A stretch of 64,000 nucleotides of DNA from Blastochloris viridis (GCF_001402875.1 NZ_CP012946.1:2768001-2832000); one strand, 5' to 3'; numbered from the stretch's first letter, positions 36,567 to 47,191 are shown. Notes: generated by a model from the letters alone, not told the origin. Numbers and translations: made by a program.

Positions 36567-36579
36567 GGCAACAGCCACC

Positions 36580-38040
<1,461 letters not shown>

Positions 38041-38049
38041 CGAAAAGCC

Positions 38050-39111
38050 TCAGCAGATCCGCGGCAGTTGCTCACCGGCCAACCAGTCGACGATGCGCCC
38101 GCCGCCGAATGCAGTGGTCATCTGCACGAAGCGATGCTCGTCCTTTACCACGGTGCCGATGTGGGCCGCATCCCGGCCAAACGGATGAGCGCGCATCGCG
38201 CCCAGCACCGCGTCGACCCCGGCCGGCTCCACCACGGCGAGGAGCTTGCCCTCGTTGGCGACGAAAAGCGGATCGAGCCCCAACAGCTCGCAGGCCGCCG
38301 CCACCTGCGGCTTGACCAAAATCCGCGCCTCATCGACGGCGAAGCCGACCCCCGATTGCTGGGCGATCTCGTTCAGCGTCGCAGCCAAGCCGCCGCGGGT
38401 GGGATCGCGCATCAGCCTGAGGTGCGGCGCGGCCGCCGCCACCATGGCGGCGACCAGGCCATGCAGCGGCGCGGAATCCGACCGAACCTCGGTGTCGAAC
38501 TTAAGGTTTTCCCGGCACGACATGATGGCGACGCCATGGTCGCCGATCGAGCCCGACAGGATCACCGCATCGCCCGGCCGGGCGCGGTCGCCCGACAGAT
38601 CGAGCCCGGCCGGCACCACGCCGACCCCGGCGGTCGAGATGAACACGCCGTCGGCCTTGCCGCGCTCGACCACCTTGGTGTCGCCGGTCACCACCGGCAC
38701 CCCGGCGGCGCGGGCCGCCCTGCCCATGCTGACGGCGATGCGGACGAGGTCGGCGAGCGGAAAGCCCTCCTCGATGATGAAGCTGGCGGTGAGGTAGAGC
38801 GGGGTGGCGCCGGCCATGGCGAGGTCGTTGACGGTGCCGTGGACGGCGAGAGAGCCGATGTCGCCGCCGGGAAAGAACAGCGGCGAGACCACGTAGCCGT
38901 CGGTGGTCATCGCCAGCCTGCCGCCGGCCGGCGGCAGAATGGCCTGGTCGTTGCCCTGGGCGAGGAAGGCATTGCCGAGCGCCGGCTGGAACACCTCGGC
39001 GATGAGCTGCGCCATCGCCCGCCCGCCGGAACCGTGGCTCAGCTCGACCCGGCCCGCCCGGAGGTCGAGCCGGCCGTGGCGTGGCTTGAGGATTTTCGCC
39101 GCAAAGGTCAT
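38050..39111 (-). CDS. hypE: Hydrogenase maturation protein HypE
   Basis: A 353-residue PurM-like ATPase. It dehydrates a carbamoyl group on its own C-terminal Cys to a thiocyanate, the source of the CN ligands of the active-site iron. The sequence ends PRIC, the required C-terminal Cys. Other blocks are VELSHGSGGRAM, TTDGYVVSPLFFPGGDIG, HGTVNDLAMAGA, TGDTKVVERG and MRDPTRGGLAATLNE. The ATG overlaps the hypD stop by four bases. Confidence 0.95.
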   Translation of the reverse strand: MTFAAKILKPRHGRLDLRAGRVELSHGSGGRAMAQLIAEVFQPALGNAFLAQGNDQAILPPAGGRLAMTTDGYVVSPLFFPGGDIGSLAVHGTVNDLAMAGATPLYLTASFIIEEGFPLADLVRIAVSMGRAARAAGVPVVTGDTKVVERGKADGVFISTAGVGVVPAGLDLSGDRARPGDAVILSGSIGDHGVAIMSCRENLKFDTEVRSDSAPLHGLVAAMVAAAAPHLRLMRDPTRGGLAATLNEIAQQSGVGFAVDEARILVKPQVAAACELLGLDPLFVANEGKLLAVVEPAGVDAVLGAMRAHPFGRDAAHIGTVVKDEHRFVQMTTAFGGGRIVDWLAGEQLPRIC

Positions 39112-40268
39112 GCCGGCACCTGCTCGTTGGTTTCAGCGCGGGTGTTGTCGTTCGCCTTGGCGTGCTCGCGGAACCGGCCGTAGCTCCAGTGCGCGGCGCA
39201 GGCGCCCTCCGACGACACCATGCAGGCGCCGACCGGCGCCTCGGGCCTGCAGACCTTGCCGAACAGCCGGCAATCCGGCGGCCGCTTCAGGCCGCGCAGG
39301 ATGGCGCCGCAATCGCAGGCCGGATTGTCGGCCGCCGCCACCGTCTCCACGGTGAAGCGCGCCTCGGCGTCGAACCGCGCATAGGCCGGGCGCAGCGTCA
39401 GCGCGCTCAACGGCAGCGAGCCCAGCCCGCGCCACTCGAACGCCGCGCGCGGCTCGAACAACTCGGCGACCAGCGCTTGAGCCTTGCGGTTACCCGCCGG
39501 GGTGACGGCGCGGGCGTATTCGTTCTCGATGTCGTGGCGGCCATCATTGACCTGCCGCACCAGCATCAACACCGCCTGCATGACGTCGAGCGGCTCGAAG
39601 CCGGCGATCACCACCGGCTTTGCGAACTCGGTGGCGCAGAAGGCGTACGGCGCCATGCCGATCACGGTGGAGACGTGCGCCGGCCCGACGAAGCCCTCGA
39701 TCGGCACGCCCCCGGCGCCGGTGAGCAGCGCCCGCATTGCCGCCGGGGTCAGCACGTGATTGCAGAACACCGAGAAGTTGGCGAGGCGCTGACGCTCGGC
39801 CATCTTGATCGCCACCGCGGTCGGCGGCGTGGTGGTCTCGAAGCCGATGGCGAAGAACACCACCTCGCGATGCGGCACCTCGCCGGCGATGCGCAGCGCA
39901 TCGAGCGTCGAATAGACCATGCGGATGTCGGCGCCGCCGGCCTTGGCCTTCAGCAGGCTCATGCCGTCCGAGCCCGGCACCCGCATCATGTCGCCATAGC
40001 TGCACAGCGTGACGCCGGGCTCGGCGGCGAGGCGGATGGCGGCATCGATGCGGCTGACCGGCAGCACGCACACCGGGCAGCCCGGACCGTGGATCATCCG
40101 CACGTTAGGGGGTAACAGATCCTCGAGCCCGTAGCGGGCGATGGCGTGGGTATGGCCGCCGCAGAACTCCATGAAGCGGTAGCTTCGCGCCGGATCGGCC
40201 TCGGCGCGGATGGCGTTGGCGATGCCGCGCGCCAGCGCACCGTCGCGGAACTCGTCGACGTATTTCAT
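39108..40268 (-). CDS. hypD: Hydrogenase maturation protein HypD
   Basis: A protein of 386 residues. HypD carries a [4Fe-4S] cluster and is the scaffold, with HypC, on which Fe(CN)2CO is built. Cys36 in EFCGGHTH, the GPGCPVCVLP pair and GFETTTPPTA are present, as is the C-terminal Cys set (ACDCGAI, DCRLFGKVC, GACMVSSEGACAAH). ATG 40268 (MKYVDEFRDG) has GGGGAG upstream. A longer open frame upstream overlaps hypC and is not used. Confidence 0.95.
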   Translation of the reverse strand: MKYVDEFRDGALARGIANAIRAEADPARSYRFMEFCGGHTHAIARYGLEDLLPPNVRMIHGPGCPVCVLPVSRIDAAIRLAAEPGVTLCSYGDMMRVPGSDGMSLLKAKAGGADIRMVYSTLDALRIAGEVPHREVVFFAIGFETTTPPTAVAIKMAERQRLANFSVFCNHVLTPAAMRALLTGAGGVPIEGFVGPAHVSTVIGMAPYAFCATEFAKPVVIAGFEPLDVMQAVLMLVRQVNDGRHDIENEYARAVTPAGNRKAQALVAELFEPRAAFEWRGLGSLPLSALTLRPAYARFDAEARFTVETVAAADNPACDCGAILRGLKRPPDCRLFGKVCRPEAPVGACMVSSEGACAAHWSYGRFREHAKANDNTRAETNEQVPA

Positions 40269-40281
40269 CTCCGCTCCCCTT

Positions 40282-40497
40282 TCACCGTCCTGCCTCCGCC
40301 AGCAGCGCCAGGGTGCGGCGCGCCTCCTCGGCGTCGATGCGCGCCAGCGCGTGGCCAACGTGGAGCACGACGTAGTCGCCCACCGCGACCTCATCGAGCA
40401 GCGCCACCGAAACGGACTTGACGACACCGCCGAGGCTGACCTTCGCCATGTCGTCCGGCAAGAGCTCGGTCACCTCGGCGGGAATGGCGAGACACAT
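40282..40497 (-). CDS. hypC: Hydrogenase maturation chaperone HypC
   Basis: A small protein of 71 residues starting MCLAIPAEV; Cys2 is the residue that binds the Fe(CN)2CO unit and the large-subunit precursor. The conserved GDYVVLHVGHAL follows. It passes the iron centre from HypD to HupL. A second member, HupF, is encoded in the same operon. The frame is open far upstream, but only this ATG yields the essential N-terminal Cys. Confidence 0.93.
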   Translation of the reverse strand: MCLAIPAEVTELLPDDMAKVSLGGVVKSVSVALLDEVAVGDYVVLHVGHALARIDAEEARRTLALLAEAGR

Positions 40498-40508
40498 GGC
40501 ACGCTCCC

Positions 40509-42782
40509 TCAATCGCCGCCTGCGGTCGCGACGGCCATCGCGGCGGCCATTGCGACCTGGCCGAGCGACAGGCCGCCGTCGTTGCACGGCACCTTGCGCG
40601 CCAGCAGCGGCGACAGCCCCCGCGCGCGCAGCGCCCCGGCAAGACCGTCCGCCAGCACGCGGTTCATCAGGCAGCCGCCGGCGAGCGCGACGTCGCGGTG
40701 GCCGTGCTGCGCCGCCGCAGCGGCGATCCACGTCGCCAGCGCCTCGATCAGCGTACCATGGAACAGCTCGGCACCGGCCCTGCGGTCGATGCCGGGCGCC
40801 GCCAGCGCCGCCAGCAGCGGCGAGACATCGAGCACGCCGTTATCAATCGCAAATCCGCCGGCCAGCACGCGCGGGGTCTCGACCAGCGCCTCCAGCTCCA
40901 TCGCTGCCTGCGCCTCGAAATCCTGCAGCAGGCGCACGCCGAGCAGGCCGGCGGCGGCGTCGAACAGCCGGCCGAGGCTGGTGGTGGTCGGCGACAGCGC
41001 GACCCGCGTTGCGAGCGCGCCAGCCAGCGGGAACTGCGGGAAGCGCGCCGATGCACTGTCGAGGCGGCCGGTGGCGTGCAGCGCCGCCAGCGCCATGCGC
41101 CAGGGCTCGCGCGCGGCGCGGTCGCCGCCCGGCAGCGCCAGCGGCCGCAGATGGCCGAGCCGCCGCCACGCCGCGCCCTCCACCATCATCAGCTCGCCAC
41201 CCCAATTGCCATCGGGCCCGCCATCACCGAAGCCGTGGCCGTCGAGCGCGACGCCGAGCAGCGGGCCGCGGCAGCCGTGCTCGGCGGCAATGGCGGCGAT
41301 GTGGGCGGCGTGGTGCTGCACCCGCACCATCGGGCGGCCGAACTCCTCGGCGAAGCGGGTCGAGCAGTAGTCGGGGTGAAGATCGCAGGCGATCGTCTCC
41401 GGCACCACGTCGAGCACCGTCATCAGGTGCGCCACGGTCTCGCGGTAGAATCGGAACGCCTCGGCGCGGTCGAGGTCGCCGACGTGCTGCGACACGAACG
41501 CCTCGCGGCCGCGGGTCAGCGTGACCGTGGTCTTGAGGTGGGCGCCAACGCCCAGCACGCAGGGGCCGTCGCGGCCAAGGTCGATCGGATCGGGCACGAA
41601 GCCGCGGGCACGGCGCACGAACGCCGGCGCGCCGTCGATCACCGCCATCACCGAATCGTCGGCCCGCACCACGATCGGGCGGTCGTGGGTGACGATCAGA
41701 TCGGCGATGCCGCCGAGGCGGCGGTGGGCGTCGTCGTCATCGACCACCAGCGGCTCGCCGCCGGGATTGGCGCTGGTGGCGACCAGCGCCAGCGGCAGCG
41801 GCGAGGCGCGCCACGCCCGGCCGGCCGGCATCCCGGCCAGCGCGTGGAACACCAGGTGATGCACCGGCGCGTAGGGCAGGATGACGCCGACGTGGCCCAG
41901 CCGCGGCGCCACCGAGGGCGCCAACGCGCCGGGACGCGCTTTCATCAACACGATCGGCCGGGCCGGCGAGTCGAGTGCGGCGCGATGGGCGGCCTCGGGA
42001 CGCGCGAACAAATCGAGCGAGGCGGCATTCGCCACCATCACCGCGAACGGCTTGGCCTCGCGCAGCTTGCGCCGGCGCAGCTCGGCGACCGCCGCCTCGC
42101 TCGTCGCATCGCACATCAGATGGAAGCCGCCGATGCCCTTGAGCGCGACGATGCGCCCGCCGCGCAACGCCGCGGCGATGTCGGCGACGCTATGGCTGAG
42201 CTGGGGGCCGCAGGCCGGGCAGGCGATGGTCTCGGCGTGGAAACGGCGGTTGCGCGGATCGCGATAGTCGCGGGCGCAGGCCGGGCACAGCGTGAACGCC
42301 GCCATCGAGGTGCTGGCGCGGTCGTACGGCACGCGGCTGGTGAGCGTGTAGCGCGGCCCGCAATGGGTGCAGGTGATGAAGGGGTAGCGGTGGAACCGGC
42401 TCGCCGGGTCGAACAGCTCGTCGAGGCAGGCCTCGCAGGTGGCCGCGTCGGCCGGAATGCCGGTCAGCGCGAGGCCGGCCGAGCTCGCCTCGATGGCGAA
42501 GCCATGCCCGCCGCGCGGCGACAGCGCGGAGCGCTCCAGCCGCTCGATGCGCGCCAGCGGCGGCGCCTCGGCCGTGAGCGCTGCGGCAAAATCATCGAGG
42601 CCGTTGCCTTCGACCTCGATGGTCACCCCCGCCGCGTCGTTGCGCACGAAGCCAGCGAGCTTGAAGCGCTCGGCCAGCGCGAACACGAACGGCCGCATGC
42701 CGACGCCCTGCACGACGCCGCGCAGCCGGATCGCTTCCCGCAACACGCGCTTGCTCGACGATGCGGACGGGGGAGTCCGCAT
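40509..42782 (-). CDS. hypF: Carbamoyltransferase HypF
   Basis: A 757-residue protein with four parts in order: an acylphosphatase domain (about 15-100: RLRGVVQGVGMRPFVFALA), two zinc-finger-like Cys pairs (CEAC, CTHC, then CPAC and CPAC, about 108-185), a YrdC-type domain, and a Kae1/carbamoyltransferase domain with VQHHAAHIAAIAAEHG and a C-terminal LAGGCLMNRVLADGL. It uses carbamoyl phosphate and ATP to carbamoylate the C-terminal Cys of HypE, the first step of cyanide-ligand synthesis. It lies three bases from hypB. Confidence 0.95.
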   Translation of the reverse strand: MRTPPSASSSKRVLREAIRLRGVVQGVGMRPFVFALAERFKLAGFVRNDAAGVTIEVEGNGLDDFAAALTAEAPPLARIERLERSALSPRGGHGFAIEASSAGLALTGIPADAATCEACLDELFDPASRFHRYPFITCTHCGPRYTLTSRVPYDRASTSMAAFTLCPACARDYRDPRNRRFHAETIACPACGPQLSHSVADIAAALRGGRIVALKGIGGFHLMCDATSEAAVAELRRRKLREAKPFAVMVANAASLDLFARPEAAHRAALDSPARPIVLMKARPGALAPSVAPRLGHVGVILPYAPVHHLVFHALAGMPAGRAWRASPLPLALVATSANPGGEPLVVDDDDAHRRLGGIADLIVTHDRPIVVRADDSVMAVIDGAPAFVRRARGFVPDPIDLGRDGPCVLGVGAHLKTTVTLTRGREAFVSQHVGDLDRAEAFRFYRETVAHLMTVLDVVPETIACDLHPDYCSTRFAEEFGRPMVRVQHHAAHIAAIAAEHGCRGPLLGVALDGHGFGDGGPDGNWGGELMMVEGAAWRRLGHLRPLALPGGDRAAREPWRMALAALHATGRLDSASARFPQFPLAGALATRVALSPTTTSLGRLFDAAAGLLGVRLLQDFEAQAAMELEALVETPRVLAGGFAIDNGVLDVSPLLAALAAPGIDRRAGAELFHGTLIEALATWIAAAAAQHGHRDVALAGGCLMNRVLADGLAGALRARGLSPLLARKVPCNDGGLSLGQVAMAAAMAVATAGGD

Positions 42783-42785
42783 GTC

Positions 42786-43766
42786 TCAACCGGACGCCGC
42801 CGCGCGCGCGGACGCGCGGGCCATGGCGACGCCGGCCTCGATGAAGGCGAGGAAGGCCGACAGCCCCTCGCCCGTCTTGGCCGAAACCACCAGCGTCTTC
42901 AGCCGCGGATTGACCTTGAGCGCATTGGCGACGCAGCTTGCGACGTCGAACTCGACGTGGGGCAGAAGGTCGGACTTGTTGAGCAGCATCAGGTCCGCGG
43001 CGGCAAACATGTCGGGATATTTGAGCGGCTTGTCCTCGCCCTCGGTGACCGACAGCACCACCACCTTGTGCGCCTCGCCGAGGTCGAACGCCGCCGGGCA
43101 GACGAGATTGCCGACGTTCTCGATGAACAGCACGCCGCCGGCTTCGAGCGGCAGATCGTCCAGCGCGTGGCCGACCATGTGGGCGTCGAGATGGCAGCCC
43201 TTGCCGGTGTTGATCTGGATCGCCTTCACTCCGGTCGAGCGGATGCGCTCGGCGTCGTTCGAGGTCTGCTGATCGCCCTCGATCACCGCGACCGGAACCT
43301 TGCCGGCGAGGTCGGCGATGGCGCGCACCAGCAGCGTGGTCTTGCCGGAGCCGGGGCTGGAGACGAGATTGAGCGCAAACACGCCGTGGCGCGCCAGCCG
43401 CGCGCGGTTGGCGCTCGCAAATGCGTTGTTCTTGGCCAGGATGTCGCGCTCGATGCGGACGATGCGGTCCTGGCTCAGGCCCGGCAGGTGAACGCCGGCC
43501 GCACCCGCACCATAGTCGTGGGTGCCAACCTCGCCGTGGTCGTGCACGTGGTCATGGTGATGTTCATCGCCATCGCCGTGCGAATGGTCGTGGCCGTGAG
43601 CGTGAGCATGGTCTTGACCGTGATCGTGGCTGTGGACGGTGCCGTCCGGGTGCCGGTGCACATGGGCGTGGCTGTGCGAATGGCTGTCGGCGTGCAAATG
43701 GCCGTGGGAGTGGTTCGCCGCCTCGCCTTCGACCGACGCCGTGCCGCAGCCGCAAACGTTGCACAT
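42786..43766 (-). CDS. hypB: Nickel chaperone GTPase HypB (His-rich)
   Basis: A product of 326 residues. MCNVCGCG at the N-terminus is the high-affinity nickel site. About 65 residues follow with many His-Ser/His-Asp/His-Gly repeats (roughly 20-85), a nickel store as in rhizobial HypB. The G domain has the P-loop [25 protein letters not shown], the CHLDAHMV metal site, and NKSDLLP. It inserts nickel into HupL with HypA. ATG 43766 overlaps the hypA stop (TGATG); an in-frame GTG one codon earlier is less likely. Confidence 0.95.
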   Translation of the reverse strand: MCNVCGCGTASVEGEAANHSHGHLHADSHSHSHAHVHRHPDGTVHSHDHGQDHAHAHGHDHSHGDGDEHHHDHVHDHGEVGTHDYGAGAAGVHLPGLSQDRIVRIERDILAKNNAFASANRARLARHGVFALNLVSSPGSGKTTLLVRAIADLAGKVPVAVIEGDQQTSNDAERIRSTGVKAIQINTGKGCHLDAHMVGHALDDLPLEAGGVLFIENVGNLVCPAAFDLGEAHKVVVLSVTEGEDKPLKYPDMFAAADLMLLNKSDLLPHVEFDVASCVANALKVNPRLKTLVVSAKTGEGLSAFLAFIEAGVAMARASARAAASG

Positions 43767-44107
43767 CACTCGACCTCCAGCTCCCTGACGCGCAGCTCAT
43801 CGCCCGCTGTCATCTGCACATGATGCCGTCCGCAGTCCGGGCATGGGCCGAACCGCTCGGCCAGCGCGACGGTCTTGCCGCAATCGAGGCACCAACCCTG
43901 CCCGGCAACCCGGACGATTTCGAGGCGTGCGCCGTCGGCGACGGTGCCGCGGCTGATCGCCTCGAAGCAAAACTGCATCGCCGCCGGCTCGACGTGGCCG
44001 AGCATGCCGATCTCCAGCACGATGGCCTTGGCGCGGGTGAAGCCCTCGCTGCGGGCGGCGTCCTCGACCAGCGCCACCACGCTCTCGGTGAGCGCCATCT
44101 CATGCAT
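43766..44107 (-). CDS. hypA: Nickel chaperone HypA
   Basis: A 113-residue protein starting [10 protein letters not shown]; the N-terminal His2 binds nickel. The zinc ribbon is formed by C73/C76 (CLDC) and C89/C92 (CPDC). It hands nickel, with HypB, to the large subunit. ATG 44107 overlaps the hupK stop by eight bases. The open frame upstream is not used because it would bury His2. Confidence 0.95.
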   Translation of the reverse strand: MHEMALTESVVALVEDAARSEGFTRAKAIVLEIGMLGHVEPAAMQFCFEAISRGTVADGARLEIVRVAGQGWCLDCGKTVALAERFGPCPDCGRHHVQMTAGDELRVRELEVE

Positions 44108-45155
44108 AGGCGTCGTCCCCGACCGCATGGTGACGCACCGTGACGTCGCACGCCACACACGGGTCGAACAGCGCGGCGAGCGTCTCGACGCTCCGTCCCG
44201 CCGGCAGCCTCAACCCGCGCAGCGCCGCGGCGAACGGCCCCTCGACGGCGAAGTTCCACTCGGTCGGCGCCAAGATGACGTAGCGCGCGACCGCGCCATG
44301 GCCGTTCAGCATCGCGACGTGGTGAAGCCGGCCGCGCGGGCTCTCGACCGCGGCGAAGCCGACGCCGGCCTCCAGCCGCTCCGCGCGCAGGCATGGCTCG
44401 GCGGCCTCCGCCGGGGAACGAAGGCGGCGCACCGCCGCCGCAATCTCGGCAAAGCGGGCGGCAAGGCGCCCGGCGCCGGCGGCCGGCAGCCCACGGCCGC
44501 GAGCACGGGCGTAGGGGCCGGTCTCCGGCCGACGGCCGGCCAGCCGCGGCTCGGCCGCAAAGGCATCGCCCTTGTCGATCAGCGCGGCGACCACCGCGGC
44601 GTCGTCGTCGGGCGACAGGAAATCGGCGGTGTGATCGTCGCGCCACTCGATGGCGGCCGCGTAGGCCAGCACCCGCCCGGCCCAGGATGTCGACGGCGGC
44701 ACGTCGGTGCCGAGGCCGAGCACGTCGAGCGAATGGGCAAGGTCGGCGAGGTCGCTGCCAACGCCTGCGGTGAGCCGGAAGCCGGCGGCGAACGCGGTGC
44801 GCGCCGCAGTGGCCTCGGACGCAGCGAGCGGCACCGCGTCGGTGAAGCCCAGCACGGTGGAGCGGACGTGCTCGACCAGCCGCTCGGCGATCAGCCGCGC
44901 GCCGGCCTCCGCGCGGTCGACCGGCTCGACCGCCGCGCCCGCCGCCGCCAGCGCGGCGCGCGCGGCCAGCGACTGCGACATGCTGCACAGCGCGAAAAGT
45001 TGGCCGACGATGACCGGAATCTCCGCCGGGGCCTGCCGCGTCAGCATCGGTCCCACCCGGTGCGGGCGATCGCACGCCACGCTGGCACTGGACACGGCGC
45101 CGCCGGCGACACCGACATTGATCCTGACGCAACCGGCAGCAAACGATGTGATCAC
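44100..45155 (-). CDS. hupK: Hydrogenase assembly protein HupK
   Basis: A product of 351 residues, distantly related to the hydrogenase large subunit. It keeps the C-terminal CxxC (FDPCVACD, C333/C336). At the N-terminal site only one Cys remains, C57 in FALCSMSQSLAA, where HupL has CGVC. HupK/HoxV proteins are thought to act as a scaffold in assembly of the Ni-Fe site under oxygen. The gene lies between hupJ and hypA with overlaps at both ends, the usual place. Confidence 0.88.
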   Translation of the reverse strand: MITSFAAGCVRINVGVAGGAVSSASVACDRPHRVGPMLTRQAPAEIPVIVGQLFALCSMSQSLAARAALAAAGAAVEPVDRAEAGARLIAERLVEHVRSTVLGFTDAVPLAASEATAARTAFAAGFRLTAGVGSDLADLAHSLDVLGLGTDVPPSTSWAGRVLAYAAAIEWRDDHTADFLSPDDDAAVVAALIDKGDAFAAEPRLAGRRPETGPYARARGRGLPAAGAGRLAARFAEIAAAVRRLRSPAEAAEPCLRAERLEAGVGFAAVESPRGRLHHVAMLNGHGAVARYVILAPTEWNFAVEGPFAAALRGLRLPAGRSVETLAALFDPCVACDVTVRHHAVGDDAYA

Positions 45156-45664
45156 GATAATGCAGCTCCCCGCCCGAACAGCAGCGCGCGGCGATCGCGC
45201 GCCGGCGCAGCGTACGCATTGGCGTCGTCATGCGGCGCCGTGAACAGCGCGGCCATCGCCGCCGCCGCGGCCTCGCGCGTCGCTCCGGGCCCGTCGAACC
45301 CGAACATCGGCGAGAACAGCGAGGCGGCGTCGAGCCGGCCGAAACCGGGCACCTCGCCGACGATCACCTCGATGCGCGCCGCCGGCAGCGCCACCGCGCG
45401 GGCGTCGCCGCGCCGCGCCGGCGGCAGCGCCGGGCCGTTTGCCACCGCAGCCAGCACCACGTTCATGAACCACGGCGTGACGATGACGCCGACGGCATGG
45501 TCGTCGTAGCGGCGGAAATCGACCGCCTGCACCTCGAGCCTATCGTTGCAGATCGGCAGCCTGAGCATCGGCCCGGCGGCGATGGCGCGATAGATCGCCA
45601 CCAGCCGTTCACCGACCGCCGCAGCGCCGTCGGCCATGCCCGCGGAAGCGCTGCCCGACATCAT
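45152..45664 (-). CDS. hupJ: Hydrogenase assembly chaperone HupJ (HybE family)
   Basis: A protein of 170 residues. The core matches HybE/HupJ: NDRLEVQAVDFRRYDDHAVGVIVTPWFMNVVLAA, followed by IEVIVGEVPGFGRLDAASLFSPMFGF. These chaperones bind the Tat-dependent small subunit or large subunit before export. ATG 45664 overlaps the stop of the Cys-rich gene (ATGA), and the stop overlaps hupK, so it is fully coupled in the operon. Confidence 0.88.
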   Translation of the reverse strand: MMSGSASAGMADGAAAVGERLVAIYRAIAAGPMLRLPICNDRLEVQAVDFRRYDDHAVGVIVTPWFMNVVLAAVANGPALPPARRGDARAVALPAARIEVIVGEVPGFGRLDAASLFSPMFGFDGPGATREAAAAAMAALFTAPHDDANAYAAPARDRRALLFGRGAALS

Positions 45665-45858
45665 TCGCCCTCCGTGCCAAACCCCGGCGCGGACGCAGCC
45701 GGCGGCGCCGGCCATCGCGGGCAGCCGCCGGCCGGCACCTGCGCCACCGGCGCGGGCCTGTCCGGCCCGGCCGCCGCGACCTCGCACGGCGCGCAGTCCG
45801 GCCCGCAATCGTCGCAGTCGAGGCAGCTCCAGTCCGCCGCGCGCACGAGGTCGCTCAT
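45661..45858 (-). CDS. Cys-rich small protein in the hupI (rubredoxin) position
   Basis: A 65-residue frame linked by ATGA overlaps to both hupH (upstream) and hupJ (downstream), so it is very likely translated. In other hup operons this slot holds the rubredoxin HupI. Here the Cys pattern is different: C12, C15, C18, C22, C25 and C46 (SCLDCDDCGPDCAPCE). Only a weak likeness to rubredoxin can be seen (CAPCEV...PVAQVPAGG), and the second CPxC pair is missing. It could be a degenerate rubredoxin or another small metal-binding protein. The C-terminal third is Pro/Ala-rich. Confidence 0.65.
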   Translation of the reverse strand: MSDLVRAADWSCLDCDDCGPDCAPCEVAAAGPDRPAPVAQVPAGGCPRWPAPPAASAPGFGTEGE

Positions 45859-46748
45859 GTGAAATAGGCCTCCTCGATCTGGTGCAGCCGTTCGGCGGAA
45901 TCCTGGAAATCCTCAGCCGCGGCGCACGCCGCCGCCGGCACATCGCCGACCTCCAGCGTGTCGAGCACGATGTCGCCGGTCGAGTTGAAATACTGCACCG
46001 ACCAGACATGGCGGGTGGCGGTGGCCAGCACCCGGCAGCTGCCATAGCCGCGGGAGACGATCTGCACCGGGCCGTTGCCCAGCGCCTGCTGCAGAACCGC
46101 CATGTCGCCCGGCGACACCGGCAGCAGCGACAGCGTGACGATGCGGTTCGCAGAGCCGGGTCGCCAGGTCGCGACGTGCTGCGCGATCTCCGCCAGCAGC
46201 GCCAGCGCGGTCGGCGAGCCGGCCTCGCCCGTCCCTTGCGTCATCGCTGCCGCGGTCATGATCTGGCCGGTCATGATCTGGCCGGTCATGGTTTGGCCGG
46301 TCATGACGGCGGCGCGGCGCACCGCTTCCGGGATCGCGCCGACCTCCAGATAGTCGGCGACCACACCGCCATCGGCGTCGGTGAAGCGCACCCGCCACAG
46401 CCCGGCCATCACCGATTCCACGATGTGGGCGAGCACGCCGTCCGGCAACGCCACGGTGGCAGCAACCTCGCCCTCGCCGGTCATGTCGGCGATCAGCTTC
46501 AGCTCGAGCGCGTCGAGGCCGGCGAGGTCGAACAGTTGGCCGGCGCGGCCGGCGGCCCGCGCCTCCAGCGCTGCGACCAGCAGCGGCACCAGCGCGGCGA
46601 CCCGCGGGCAGCGCGCCACCGTGTCCTCGGTGCCGGCCACCGCCAAGCCGGAGGCCGCGCCGCGGCGCGGCGTCTCGTCCACCGAGACCGGCACCAGCGC
46701 CACCGGCCCCGCGGCACCCTGCGGCGCGATCCAGAACCCTGCCGTCAT
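45855..46748 (-). CDS. hupH: Hydrogenase expression/formation protein HupH
   Basis: A product of 297 residues. The C-terminal half (LALLAEIAQHVATWRPGSANRIVTLSLLPVSPGDMAVLQQALGNGPVQIVSRGYGSCRVLATATRHVWSVQYFNSTGDIVLDTLEVGDVP) is characteristic of HupH/HyaF, a factor that helps mature the hydrogenase in air. Between the two halves an in-frame 15-bp tandem repeat (46254-46306) encodes MTGQI/T units. Start and stop overlap the neighbouring genes by ATGA. Confidence 0.9.
   Translation of the reverse strand: MTAGFWIAPQGAAGPVALVPVSVDETPRRGAASGLAVAGTEDTVARCPRVAALVPLLVAALEARAAGRAGQLFDLAGLDALELKLIADMTGEGEVAATVALPDGVLAHIVESVMAGLWRVRFTDADGGVVADYLEVGAIPEAVRRAAVMTGQTMTGQIMTGQIMTAAAMTQGTGEAGSPTALALLAEIAQHVATWRPGSANRIVTLSLLPVSPGDMAVLQQALGNGPVQIVSRGYGSCRVLATATRHVWSVQYFNSTGDIVLDTLEVGDVPAAACAAAEDFQDSAERLHQIEEAYFT
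46254..46306. repeat. 15-bp in-frame tandem repeat in hupH
   Basis: Three head-to-tail copies of GGTCATGATCTGGCC (46254, 46269, 46284; the last has GTTT for ATCT) plus a partial fourth. On the coding strand it reads as a 5-residue unit, MTGQI or MTGQT. Confidence 0.85.
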
Positions 46749-47191
46749 GCGCCACCGCCTTGTCCGGAATAGCTGAATTCGGTGCGCGGCCCCTTTGAGG
46801 GCGCCAGCGCCGGCGCCTGCGGGTCGAGCCAGGCGGCGATACGCGCGACGTAGTCGGACCAGTCGCGGATGCGCGGCAGCACGCCGACGGTCTCGGCGCC
46901 GCGCACCACCACCAGGCTCGGCACCACCGCGACGTGGAAGCGCCGCTTCAGCGCGTCCTCGGCGTCGCGCGCCACCACCGCCGCACGCAGCCGGCCATGG
47001 AAGGCGGCGAGCAACTGCGGCAGCACCACCGCGACGTCGGCGGTCTCGCCGCGGACGGCCGGATCGCCGGTGAAGAACAGCAGCGCGTGCGCCGGCTCGC
47101 CGGCGGCCGGCGCTAAAAACGCCTCGATGCTGCGGCGGTCGACCAGGGCGAGGCCGTGGCGGCTCACCAGCGCCTCGATCAGCGCGCTCAT
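46745..47191 (-). CDS. hupG: Hydrogenase chaperone HupG (HyaE-like, thioredoxin fold)
   Basis: A product of 148 residues of the HupG/HyaE family: LFFTGDPAVRGETADVAVVLPQLLAAFHGRLRAAVVARDAEDALKRRFHVAVVPSLVVVRG. It has a thioredoxin fold but no CxxC. These proteins bind the signal peptide of the hydrogenase small subunit before Tat export. ATG 47191 has GGAGGA upstream and overlaps the hupF stop by four bases. Confidence 0.88.
   Translation of the reverse strand: MSALIEALVSRHGLALVDRRSIEAFLAPAAGEPAHALLFFTGDPAVRGETADVAVVLPQLLAAFHGRLRAAVVARDAEDALKRRFHVAVVPSLVVVRGAETVGVLPRIRDWSDYVARIAAWLDPQAPALAPSKGPRTEFSYSGQGGGA

Larger units (their letters stand above)
36185..36579. other. exbB promoter region and hup operon end (395 bp)
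   Basis: This gap holds AT-rich sequence around 36360-36480, the hup operon terminator (36500-36530) and the 30-bp repeat (36537-36566). TTTAGAA at 36453-36459 matches half of the rhizobial ICE/Irr box; I see no full box. No gene is evident. Confidence 0.5.

Noticed and set aside
43475..43730. CRISPR-like or tandem repeat in the His-rich part of hypB
   Set aside because: The repetition reflects His codons in a known nickel-storage segment. There are no regular repeat-spacer units.
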